A program made the position numbers and the translations under genes. The notes under the pieces are model-generated. The model saw only the letters and a list, made by a program, of their open reading frames with translations, did no database searches and had not been told where the DNA came from. Below, in pieces: positions 33,898-46,100 of a stretch of 64,000 bases of DNA. The stretch is from Halichondria panicea (taxonomy: Eukaryota > Porifera > Demospongiae > Suberitida > Halichondriidae), in assembly GCF_963675165.1 (NCBI RefSeq), contig NC_087391.1, positions 1,073,001-1,137,000 of the forward strand, read 5' to 3'. The stretch's first letter is position 1; every line of letters begins with the position of its first letter.

Positions 33898-34182
33898 CTC
33901 TTCAGAAGTGCCTAGGCGCCTCTCAACAGCAAAAGGGTCTTGTTCAAGTTATGAAATGTTTGCTCCTTACGTTGTAATAAAAAAAAATTGGGTTTCAGAT
34001 TGTGTGCGGCTAGTCAACGAGACGGGCTAAAGTAGCCACATGGCTGTAAATAGACCCTGCCACACCTCTGTTTTCTGATCAGAAAGATAACTGAAAGTCA
34101 TTTAGAGACCATCTATCAAGTCAAGCTTCAACACAGCCACAACCTCATACAAATCATTACCTACCCCCTAGCAACCATCTCT
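33898..34182. promoter_or_regulatory. Shared region between divergent GSTZ1 and POMT2 starts
   Basis: Only 285 bp separate the two start codons, so both promoters and 5' leaders must lie here or overlap. No clear TATA box is seen. Assignment as a bidirectional promoter is inferred from layout. Confidence 0.45.
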
Positions 34183-37100
34183 ATGGCATCCCCTGAAGAG
34201 AGAGAGCCTCAGAGTGAAGACTATCACTCGAACTCGGATTCCCCTGTTACCAAGACTCCGGACCTGGGAGTACCGTCTTCCTCACATTACTGTGGTCGTC
34301 TCTATAGCTCTCCATTAAATGACTCAGATGTGGCCTACTATGTTGGACTGGCTGTCATCACTCTGGCGTCCATAGCAACTAGACTGTATAAAATAGACGA
34401 GCCGTACCATGTAGCGTAAGTCACCCTCACAATAAGTATTTGGAATTTGTTGATTGATATTCAGCTAGGCTGTGTAGAAAGGTTGTATTACTCAATTGAG
34501 ACTATAGAATATTCCACAATGATTATATACCAGTAATGGTTCTGTATGGTTTATGGTTTGGTGATATATTTTCCACACACTTTCCACACACTTTCCACAC
34601 ACTTTAGGTGGGATGAGACCCACTTTGGTAAGCACGCCAGCTGGTACATTCAAGGAAGGTTCTTCTTTGATGTCCACCCTCCACTGGGAAAGGTGAGCCA
34701 TGGTTTGCTTAGGGTAGTGGTGTGTGGAGCTTGTTGTAAATAGATGATTACGACAGGAAATGCCAATGATACTTTCATGATCAAGGTGATACTTTACCCA
34801 TACATGTCTCCCCCTCTGAATCAACTGTCTGTCTGTACATGCTGTATGTATGCACAATTAGTGGCTTAACTCTTGTGAGAAGAATGTTACAGTACTGACA
34901 ATTCCGTTCCCACATAATTTTATTATGAATATTCAAGTCTTGTTGCTGCTACACTTTCATAGTTTATCGTATGTAGCCCATAATTGTTTTTAATTCCTCT
35001 TGCTTGTAATTCTCACGCAATAGCTGGTCATAGTTATTGTAATGTGCCACTGCTATACTACATTGCCATAGCTACTACTGTATGTACTTTCTGGGCCAAA
35101 CAGATTATGTAGTAATAATTATGTCTTTTTGTTGGCCTTACACTACACAACCAATCTTTACTCTTGCCCCCCTCTCCCCCACCACCAGTTGATTATAGCG
35201 GTAGCTGGAGTGCTCACTGGCTACAACGGTTCCTTTGAGTTTGAGGAGCCAGGGCAGCAGTACAAGGACACTCCTTACGTCGGCATGAGAGTGGTACGTG
35301 CATACACTCTGTGTACAGCATTAGAGCGTGTTTGAAACTATCTCTGAATATTGGTTTCACTGGTATGTTACTAGTTAGAGGCCGAGTATTTATAATACTC
35401 TCGTAGATTAGGTGATAACAAGGTGTGGGTGTAATCACTGCCGTAGGTTGAGTTTGGAATGTTGTAATCGTATATACCTATATTTATGTACATTTCTAAG
35501 TGATGTGTACGTAAGCATTGATCATAATACCTAAGTCTTCATAGTCACCACCGTATTTGTACTCCCCCTGTGCAGGCGTGTGCTGTGTTGGGCCTCCTAG
35601 TAGTGCCCCTAGGCTATCTCACAGTCTGGGAGCTGGTCCGCTCGACCACAGCTGCTCTATTGGCCGGTGTCATGCTTCTCTGTGAAACGGGCACTCTAGT
35701 ACTCTCACAGTACATACTTTTAGACCCTCCATTGATCTTCTTTATCATGGCCGCCTCTTTCTGTACGGCAAGATTTATCAACTGTAGAAACGAGTGAGTC
35801 ACTCTCTCTATCCTCTGTGCTAATTATTGACTGCTTGTCTTCTCTTGCTACTACAGACCATTTGATATGGAGTGGTGGTACTGGCTGTCACTCTCAGGGA
35901 TGTTCATAGGATGTGCCTTCAGGTGAGCCCCGGTTCTTTTGCCTTAATTATTCATTGACCCTTTTTATGCATAAACTTTTAGGGAGAACCTTTTTGTTCA
36001 TGTAAACATATGCTACACACTGATATTTTTTGTCTAAAGCTAGCCTTTCTTCCTTCTTTACGGCCTGTAATCAAGGCTAGTCCATTGTATTGTTTGTAAT
36101 ACTCCTTTTTCTCTGTTCTAGTGTAAAGTGGGTGGGGCTGTTTGTGATTGCTCTGGTTGGCCTGACGACACTCAAGGACCTCTGGGACCTCTGGGGAGAC
36201 CTCACCCTTACAATGGTGAGTGGGTGCATGTCACTATCGTAGGAAGTCTAATGAATTTAGAGCGCCACAAATAGAACTGAGGAGGTTATGACTTCATGAG
36301 CTTTAGTTGATGCTTCATTTAAAGTGCCGGCCTCATATAAATTATAGGGGAAAATTGTTGATCACTGATTCTTATATGCCAAATCGAAGATGTTGAAGGT
36401 ACTGGGGCAACAGTGTGATTATTAAAACTATTCTAGAATGGCGCCTTTATTATCAGTGTAAAAAGAGTGACCCGGCCATATTAAGTTTTGGTTTGGTACT
36501 GTATTGAGCGTAGTGCAGTGGCTGTAAGAAAGAGATGGCCTGCTAACCTGAAACACATGCTACGGAGACTTTGAGGGCTTATTTAACTTAGCTGCATTAT
36601 AGAGGGTTAGTTAAGCCTCGGTTTGTCTCGTTTAGTCTTCTCGTTTTTTTGCTGCCTTCTATTTGTGTTTTGACTACTACTATGTGAGAAAATTAAGGCC
36701 TGAGAACGAGGCTAGTAGACCCCCAGTATAGTCAATATAGATTAAATCACTGGTAATAAAACAGTAAACATGTTTATTCTTGTTTCTGTATACATAAAGC
36801 TCTAAGTTGTTTGATAGTTTCACACTTGAATATAATCGTATTCCGGTTGCTGCTCATTTCTTGTTGGGCCCAGACCATCGTTCTTATAGTAGCCAGCTTC
36901 AATATTGGTTGCACTGTGCACAGGGTTCTGATTCATTTCAATGGGTGTGTCCACAGTCTCGTACTGGTGGGTGTGGTTAGCTTCAGTGTTCTTCCCGTAG
37001 ACTATGTTAGCACGTGTTTGTATGGCTTCAAGGTCCGTAGTTGGTGTTTCAGTTGCACTCATACTGTACACGGGATTTTGATTCATTTCCATAACTTCTG

Positions 37101-40100
37101 TAACTTCTTGATCTGTATGGAGTTAAACCTATAGTGGTCAGACTAGTATACCGTATAGCGGGTATATTTTGAGGGTATAAATTTTCGCGGATGGACCATT
37201 ACAAAGGATTTCGCGGATTTTATTTTCGTGGTCTGAGTTCCAGCCTTTTGGCGCATGCGCACATCAACATGCAGCTGTACCTCCACACCGTTAGCCTCGA
37301 ATTCATAATACTGAACACGCCTACTATTATAAATTTTCGTGGGTATAAATTTTCGCGGTACAGGCTCAATCCGCGAAAACCGCGAACATTTATACCCTCG
37401 AAATATACCTGCTATACAGTATGTGATCATAGTTTGAGCAGTGATATATGTATATATATACTCGTGTATTTTTTTGGGTCAATGACAATTTCTGAAGCCA
37501 TTATGTAGCAAGTGCATAGCTAGTGCATGTGTCTAGTGCTTCACCTGTAGTAGTAGCAGTACTGATGTCATGGTTACCACTCTTTCTGATACGGACTGTA
37601 AGTAGGATGAGGAGCACGGCCATTACTAGAATGATGAGCAGCAAAACTCCACCCACTCCTCCAGCGATACCACCCACCACTCCCACACTTAGTGAAGAGT
37701 CTGTAGTAGAAATAAGTACACTCTGTGTAGACTATAGTATTGTATAGCACTCACCAGGTTCACAGTTACTGCCAGTGAATCCAGACAGACAGGTGGTACA
37801 TCTTGTGGATATGTTTCGTCCAGATAAACACACTGTACAGTCACTGCTGCTATCATATCCAGGCAGACAAGTAGAGCAGCTGGAGCTGAGATCACGATTA
37901 CTTATGCATTCAGAGCAATTTATGTTAGGGTCAAAGTTAGTGGCCAAGCATGTTTGACAGAGTGTTGTTGGGTCTCCTCCTGGTAGAGCACACACACTGC
38001 AGTCTGTATCAGTGAACCTATCTGGTTGTAGGCAGAGGGAGCAGTTGGTGACTGGGTCTCTGTTGGGTAGGCAACTAGTACAGTCCAAGGTGATGTCCCA
38101 GCCTGGTAGACACTGGGTGCAGTTGGTAGAGGGATCTCTGTTGGGTAGACACTGAGTGCAGTCGGTAGAGGGATCTCTGTTGGGTAGGCACTGGATGCAA
38201 TTTGTTAGTGTAGCAAATACGTTAAGACAGGCTGTGCAGTTAGTAGTTGGGTCATAGTTGGTCTGTACACAAGTGGAGCAGTCTGTAGTAATATCCAGGT
38301 TGTAGAGGCAGTCGCTGCAGGCTACAAGAGGTGAAGGGTCTAATCGGTTATCAGTACATGTTAGAGTGCCATCAGCTTGACATGTTGCCACTCGTGGATT
38401 GTTCTGAGGTGTGGTGGTACAGTCAGGTCCACAGAAACCAGGAGAGCACTCGACTCTGAAACTCATGGTCATGTCGAATATGTTGTGGTATCCAGTGAAC
38501 GTCATCTCCTCTGTGAAGTCCGCTCCAAGTTGGAGGTTGCCCAGGTTAATCAACAGACTGTCTATTATGTTTGGGAGTCTAGTATCAATGGCTTCAATGA
38601 AGAACTGAATTTGTCCCTGTATACAACATATATTGCATGTATAGTGGGAAATTTTCGTGAGGTGCACAATTTCGCTTTTTTAGGGCAGAGCAGTTATCAA
38701 AACTGGCGTTAACTCCCATGCACGGATATTTCACATGCAAAGCTATTGGTGAGTGTGGTTTCCAAATACTGAAAATTTGCACCTGCGAAAATTTCCCATT
38801 TACGGTATTAGTTAAAAACGTGTAATTTGATAGGTGAAATGAAAATCAACTTACTGTCCAGAAAGGAAAATTTGTTTTTGAAACAAGTAGAGGATTGGGT
38901 GTTACTCCCAGTAGTGCTGTTAGACCTTGACCGAATGCTGTGCTCATTTCACTGAATGGCAAGTACTTGGGGATATTGAACAGTCTGTGAAGAAGTAGGG
39001 AGGGTTGGCAGCATTTTGTGTAGTGACAGGTCTTGTCTCCAGTGATGCACCGAATAGTCTGATGGTCCAACGGAACCTGGTGTCACATCTCTCCTCTCCT
39101 GTGTTGTCACAGTTGATGTTTCTGAGTGGTAGATCATCACAGCACACTGGTACTAGCAGGTCAGCACTTGTCACACTACTCAGTGAAACAGCACATTCAG
39201 CACACAGTCCGGTTGGGTTGGTGTAGTTGACCAAGTTGACTGTCAGTATGAACTCAGCTTTCACCTGTATAGCCAGTGTTGACTAACAGTGAATTATGAT
39301 AGTTATAGAGGTGCATGCATATATACCTATAGTGCACATCCTCAAATATAGTTCATGCAGGTAGAGAAGACTCTATACACTAATATGCTGTTCGTATATA
39401 ACTCACCGATGGGAAACTTGTACACACACAGACTGCCAAACTCCAAAGTAGTACAACCTTAGCCTTCATGTTGAGCTGTGTTGAGTTGAACTTTCAGGAA
39501 TGTTAATAATTATGTGACATCACTAACCAGAAAATGTGTGTAACTAGTGTTCAAGCTGGCGCTGTGCTAATGCCTCTCGCCATGTTTTTGCTTTCGCTCA
39601 CAAGTATTAGAAAGGTTAATAATTTGCAATAATTATGATTTCAAATTGACAGAATAGGTGTTAGCAATTGATTAAACACAGTAACGAATAATATAAATTG
39701 AGTAATTATCAGAAAAGGTTGGTTTGTGGCTTACCTGGACATCAACAAAGCTGATTCTCTGCAAAATGGATTCTCTTACACGTGGTATTAAGCGCGCATG
39801 CGCATTAGATCTACATCCAGGAATAGGGGTGTGTCTGAAGTTCAATCAATAATGGCTACTAAAATAGCTAGCTTCTTTAGCAGCTCTTTCTAACTCTTGT
39901 TGCCAACAAAAAGCTAGCGCTTAAGTGCAAGGCTAACTCATAAGTTGAATAGAAAGTTTGTGCGAACAGATGATGCTATGAAAGATTCTGAAGAGACTGC
40001 AACAGCCTTCAATGTGAGTCAAACTAGCCATAACTCGAGAAAGAAGCTTTAGTTTGCTAATCCACGAATCAAAATCCAAGAGAACGTGGCTAGAAGCCTA

Positions 40101-43100
40101 TAGAAGCTATTAGTTTTCGTCGCATTGTAACCGTTGAGCAGTTATAGCTGGAATACACACACACACAGACAGACAGACAGACACACACACACACAGTCAG
40201 CTTTACCGTATCCCTCGTGCGGCTACGCCTCGAGGCATAATAAGATAGTGTCTAAAGTAGGGTTTCAAATTTTGTTGCATGTTTTTCTGCACAAGTGATA
40301 GGAATGCGATCACATGCACGTACAGACAAAAACGATCACGGTAGTGCTAGAAATTAATGCGTGATACTAACTAATGCTATTTATGCCTTTGAGGCCTACA
40401 ATCCTCATTGAAATCGCGGCATCAGGAAATAAGATAATTGCATCGCATAACATTTTTGCCTTATTTTATGCTTGCATAATTATACCGTATAATGCGAATT
40501 TTCAAGGCACTTATATTTCGTGGAATGGTCTCTAAAAGCATGTCGGTGCACAATGTTCGTGGAATGACTGCTTACCGGAAGCCATGCCTTTAATCCTTTG
40601 TACGTTATAGCAGATAATGTTAAAGAACAATTTTCGTGGATTTAATTCCCATGAAATCAGCGAAAATTTCGCACTATACGGTAATATATTTCCATGCAGC
40701 ACTTACGATATATCATGACATAAAAAGTGGTGTAGTGTAATACGGGTAAATAAATGACACAAGATCAGTAATGACTGACTAGCTATATTCATTTTATATG
40801 TCCAGGCAATTTCTATTTCGCTATTAGCTTGTCTGTCCAATGTAATTATAATCTGTCAGATGGTGGTGGCTAATTAACCTCCACTGACCAGTATTGACAT
40901 GTGGTTGTGATTGGCCCATTAGTGTGTGTTTACTATAGTCGCATCATGCATAATAGTCAGCTATTTTCAGCATTGGTAGTATTATAGTGTTATTATAGTT
41001 GCCTGTATACTGAATGGCCGATCATCACAGCACTGATACTAATTGCATGGTCAGCACTTGTCACTTGGTTCAATGTAGTCTCACATTCAGCACACAGTCC
41101 AGTTGGGTTGGTATATAAAGTTGACCGTTAGTAAAATCAGCTCTCACCTGTATTATATAGCAGGGTTTCATACAGAGGGGGGGGCCCTGGGATTTCCCAC
41201 CCCCAGCCAAAATTCCCCCCCCCCCCTAGAAATCTGAAAAATTATGATGTCATAATAACAAAATGTATGGCTTTTCTCCTTAAAATGTCTACAATCTCAA
41301 TAATCGAACTAGACTCGTAAATTTTATGGTTTAAAGCACACAAAAAACCCAAATTGCACCTCAGATAACCATTCCTCAAAAATTTTCCCGGGGAGGACCC
41401 CCAGACCCCCCTCAATTAAACGTTTTCCCATCTGTATGAAACCCTGTGTAGTCATTATTTTAACTGTACAGTTATTGGTAAATGTTATTATCGCATGGTA
41501 AACAGATGAGGTGCTTATAGTGCGTGTGTTCTTTCTAGTGCATGCATAGTATTGTCATTTTCAAGGTATTACGTAGTCATACACTAAAGATTGTTCATAA
41601 GGGTCTCCATTTTGCTCAGTTTGGTTGCCATGGTCTGCTGCTATGTTACTGTACACTAGATTAGGCTTCAGCTCAATACCACCAGTTGTGGTGCGCTGTC
41701 TCGTGTCAGGAGTGCCCGGTCTCACCCCATACACTGTATTCTCTACCACCTCAATGGCTGGATCTGTGTGGGAGGGGATATTCAGTACATGTATTGTATA
41801 CACTAGCTTACACATCAATTGCTGACTTTACTGTACAGTAGTCACTGAATTGTGCCATGTACGTAAGTAGTTTATACATCTACAATGTATATAGGGAAGT
41901 GATTTCTTGTGGTGTTAATTAACAGTAGTTTGCTAATTAATTAACGTCAGGCCGGCATACCTATGTCAAATGAGTTTTCTTTTCCTCTTGTTTTGATGTA
42001 GACCCCCAGTATAGCAATGGTCATCACTAGTGTGAGTATCACAAACAGTAGCACACCGATCACGCCTCCAGAGGTGGCATTTATCTCAGATGGCACTGAC
42101 AGATCTGCAATTAAGTGTATATAGCATAAAATTATACAGTAATACATGTATTCATCGTGTTAGCTTAAACCTCCAAAAGTGTTGTTTTGTTTGCTTGTAA
42201 TTGTTTGTTGTGTTAGACTAAGCCTCTATATATATATAGGTTAGATCGCATTAATACAAAAGCTTTCTTTTGTTTGAGGCAGGCCACAATTTAACAGTAT
42301 ACTCGCCTAGTCTGCATTCTTCTCCCGAGTAACCAGGGATACAGGTGGTGCAGTCTGTGGACATGTTCCTCCCAGTGAGACATACACTGCAGTCATAGTT
42401 ACTGTCCCAACCAGGCACACAAGTGGAGCAATCTGTACTTTCATCGTAGTTATATTTACATGTACAATTGTTGTTCGGGTCTTTCCAGTGAGAAAGGCAT
42501 GTTTGACAGAGTGCTGCTGGGTCCCCTCCCAGTAGAGCACACACACTGCAGTCTGTATCAGTGAACCTGTCTGGTTGTAGGCAGAGGGAGCAGTTGGTGA
42601 CTGGGTCTCTGTTGGGTAGGCAACTAATACAGTCTGAGGTAATGTCCCAGCCTGGTAAACACTGGGTGCAGTTGGTAGAGGGATCTCTGTTAGGTAGACA
42701 CTGGGTGCAGTTGGTAGAGGGATCTCTGTTGGGTAGACACTGGGTGCAGTTGGTAGAGGAATCTCTGTTGGGTAGGCACTGGGTGCAACTGGTAGAGGAA
42801 TCTCTGTTGGATAGGCAACTAGTACAGTCCGATGTGATGTCCCAACCTGGTAGACACTGGATGCAGTTGGTAGAGGGATCTCTGTTCTGTAGACACTGGG
42901 TGCAGTTAGTAGAGGGATCTCTGTTGGGTAGGCACTGGGTGCAGTCGGTAGAGGGATCTCTGTTGGGTAGACACTGGGTGCAGTCGGTAGAGGGATCTCT
43001 GTTGGGTAGACACTGGGTGCAGTTGGTAGAGGGATCTCTGTTGGGTAGGCACTGAGTGCAGTTGGTAGAGGGATCTCTGTTGGGTAGGCACTGAGTGCAG

Positions 43101-46100
43101 TTTGTCTGTAGGTCGTAGAAGTCCAACAAACAGAATGTACAGTCTTCAAGACAGTTGAAGTTTGTGTCCATACATGATGTACAGTTGGTAGTTGGGTCAT
43201 AGTTGGCATCCAAACAGGTAGAACAGCCTGTAGTAATATCCAGGTTGTAGAGGCAGTCGTTGCAGGCTACAAGAGGTGAAGGGTCTAATCGGTTGTCAGT
43301 ACACGTTAGAGTGCCATCAGCTTGACATGTTGCCACTCGTGGATTGTTCTGAGGTGTTGTGGTACAGTCAGGTCCACAGAAACCAGGAGAGCACTCGACT
43401 CTAAAACTCGTGGTCATGTGAGATATGCTGTGGTATCCAGTGAACGTCATCTCCTCTGTGAAGTCTGCTCCAAGTTGGAGGTTGTCCAGGTCAATCAACA
43501 GACTGTCTATTATGTTCGGGAGTCCACTATCAATGGCTTCTATAAAGAACTGTAACCGTCCCTATATATAGAAGCAGGTAAAAAAATGTCAAAAACACAC
43601 ACCACGAAGAAAAATGAGAACTTACCGTCCACACAGTAAAATTTGTTTTTGAAACAGGTAGAGGATTGGGTGTTATTCCCAGTAGTGCTGTTGGACTTTG
43701 ACTGAATGTTATGCTCATTTCACTGAATGGGCAAGTGCTGGGGGACATTAAACAGTCTGTGAAGAAGTAGGGAGGGTTGTCAGCATTGGGTACACTAACA
43801 GGTCTTGTCTCCAGTGATGCACCGAATGGTCTGATGGTCCAACGGAACCTGGTGTCACATCTCTCCTCTCCTGTGTTGTTACAGTTAGTGTTTGTGAGTG
43901 GTCGATCATCACAGCACACTGGTACTAGCTGGTCAGCACTTGCCACACTACTCAGTGGAGCAGCACATTCAGCACATAGTCCGGTTGGGTTGGTGTAGTT
44001 TACCAAGTTGACTGTCAGTATGAACTCACTTGTTACTGCTCCCTGTGCATGTATATATACACACACATATACAATAATCATATTACGTAATGAAGGGTAA
44101 AAACATCACTCACGAAGAGACTCAGAAGAACAAATGCTAGTAACTTTTCCATATCTGTATACTAGTTGGACAATTGCAGGTCATGGGAGCTATTATGGTT
44201 TTGATTGTAGGTGTGTCAGTACTGCATCTGGCTATGAATAGACATACATATTCATGCCTCTGTATCCCATGTGTATACATTCATTAGTTGACATATAGGT
44301 TGAAGTTGTTTTATATGTGAATCTTGTAGCATTAGCTATCTATGCACTAAGACCCAGGGCCTAAACTAACTCTTGGAACTTAACAGTTTGTTAATAAATA
44401 CCCATGCAGGGCATGCTATGTCGAATAAACATGTATGTAGCTGTTTTGATGTGTATACCCCAGCATATATAATAGTAATGATCATTACCATATAGTAATC
44501 ACAGTGGCAATAATATTATACATGTACAAGTGCTTTTGTCTGTTACATAACTAAGCTGTTTCTTTCAGTACACTTTGCATGACTACATAATCAGTTCTGG
44601 TCGCTGCTCATTTCGTGTTGGGCCCAGATCCTCACCCTTGTATATATACATGAATAGACATACATTCATGCCTCTGTATCCCATGTGTATACATATTAGT
44701 TGACATAGTTGTTTTATATGTGAATCTTGTAACATTAGCTATCTATGCACTAAGGCCTAAGACCTGAACTAACTCTTGTATGGTCAGTTTGCAATTTAAC
44801 TAATAATGCCCCAGGGAATGCATATATTCTGTGTTGAATAAACCTCCTATATATATGCATGTAGCTGTTTTGATGTGTATACCCCAGCATAATTATATAT
44901 AGCAATGATCATTACCATAGTAATCACAATGGATTATATAGTACAGTATAATTATACAAGTGCTTTTGTCTGTTACATAACTAAGCTGTTTCTTTCGGTA
45001 CACTTTGCATGACTACATAGTCGGGTTCTGGTTGCTGCTCATTTCGTGTTGGGTCCAGATCCTCACCCTCATATATATGGTAATCATTTTCAACAATGGT
45101 AGTAGGAGGGGTTGCAATGCACACAGGCTCATAATGTTGGGTGTGGTTAGCTTCAGTGTTCACTTCGTTGAGTGTGTTTGTGCGTAACTGCATGACTTCA
45201 TAGCTCATGGTTAGTGTTTCAGTGACTTCAGTGACTTCGACTGTGTTCTTACTGTACCCAAGATTTCGACTCATTTCTATGACTTCTGGAACTGTTTTAT
45301 CTGCATGGATTTTTTAAAGCTAGTTAGACTAATATATACATGTGATTATATACGCGTAGCCTAAGCAGTGTTATAGTCACAGCTTACTTTTCCTGACTGT
45401 GAAAGCCATTAATAGGATGATGAGCAGGAAAGCTCCACCCACTCCTCCAGCGACACTACCCACCAGTGCTAAATCGAGTGAAGATTCTGTAATAGAAATA
45501 AGTACATTTCATGGTTGACTATAGTATTGTATAGCACTCACCAGGTTCACAGTTACTGCCAGTGAATCCAGGCAGACAGGTGGTACATCTTGTGGATATG
45601 TTTCGTCCAAACAGACAAGACGTGCAGTTGGTAGTTAGATCGTAGTTATCCACACACCTAGTACAGCTTGTGGTAGGCTCAAAGTTGTCATAGCAAGTTA
45701 GAGTGCCATTAGCTTGACATTCGGCCACTCGTGGATTGTTCTGAGATGTGGTGGTACAGTCAGGTCCACAGAAACCAGGAAGACAGGCTGTGCAATTGGA
45801 GACTGGGTCATAGTTGTAGAGGCAGTCGCGGCAGGCTACAGGAGGTGAAGGGTCTAATCGGTTGTCAGTACATGTTAGAGTGCCATCAGTTTGACATGTC
45901 GCCACTCGTGGATTGTTCTGAGGTGTGGTAGTACAGTGAGGTCCACAGAAACCAGGAGAGCATTTGACTCTGAAACTCATGATCATGTGAGATACGTTGT
46001 AGAATCCAGTGAATGTCATCTCCTCTGTTAAGTCTGCTCCAAGTTGGAGGTTGTCCAGGTTAATCAACAGACTGTCTATTATGTTCGGGAGTCCACTGTC

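Larger units (their letters stand above)
36820..39469 (-). pseudogene. Delta-like gene H (tail type A) with a 1-bp deletion
   Basis: Exons 39469-39407, 39264-38855, 38616-37755, 37700-37545 and 37112-36820; 1784 nt, one base short of a whole frame. Signal peptide of the MKAK class, MNNL-like domain, DSL-like core, two [12 protein letters not shown] modules, then [12 protein letters not shown] and an end [13 protein letters not shown]. In exon 2 paralogues read GAATGGGCAAG; here a G is missing (about 38958), which turns STCPFSEM into STCHSVK-stop. All other exons are open. The tail is the longest of type A, with an added ANIVYGKN segment, plus NPVY, YETV and YDYIQV. It could also be an assembly or sequencing error at a G run. 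It is the first gene inside POMT2 intron 6, on the opposite strand. Confidence 0.72.
39470..41010. other. Spacer between genes H and I
   Basis: No gene seen. It contains an inverted copy of the TATGCCTCG repeat (39790-40246), a GTATAGCGGG-type element (40492-40683) and a shortened downstream block (40775-40990). Confidence 0.55.

Noticed and set aside
42307-43209. Long alternative-frame reading frame of about 300 codons over the repeats of gene I, and similar ones in B, D, E and M
   Set aside because: The 39-bp unit is a multiple of three and happens to lack stops in other frames, so every array makes long shadow frames on both strands. They have no start context, splice logic or conservation outside the array.
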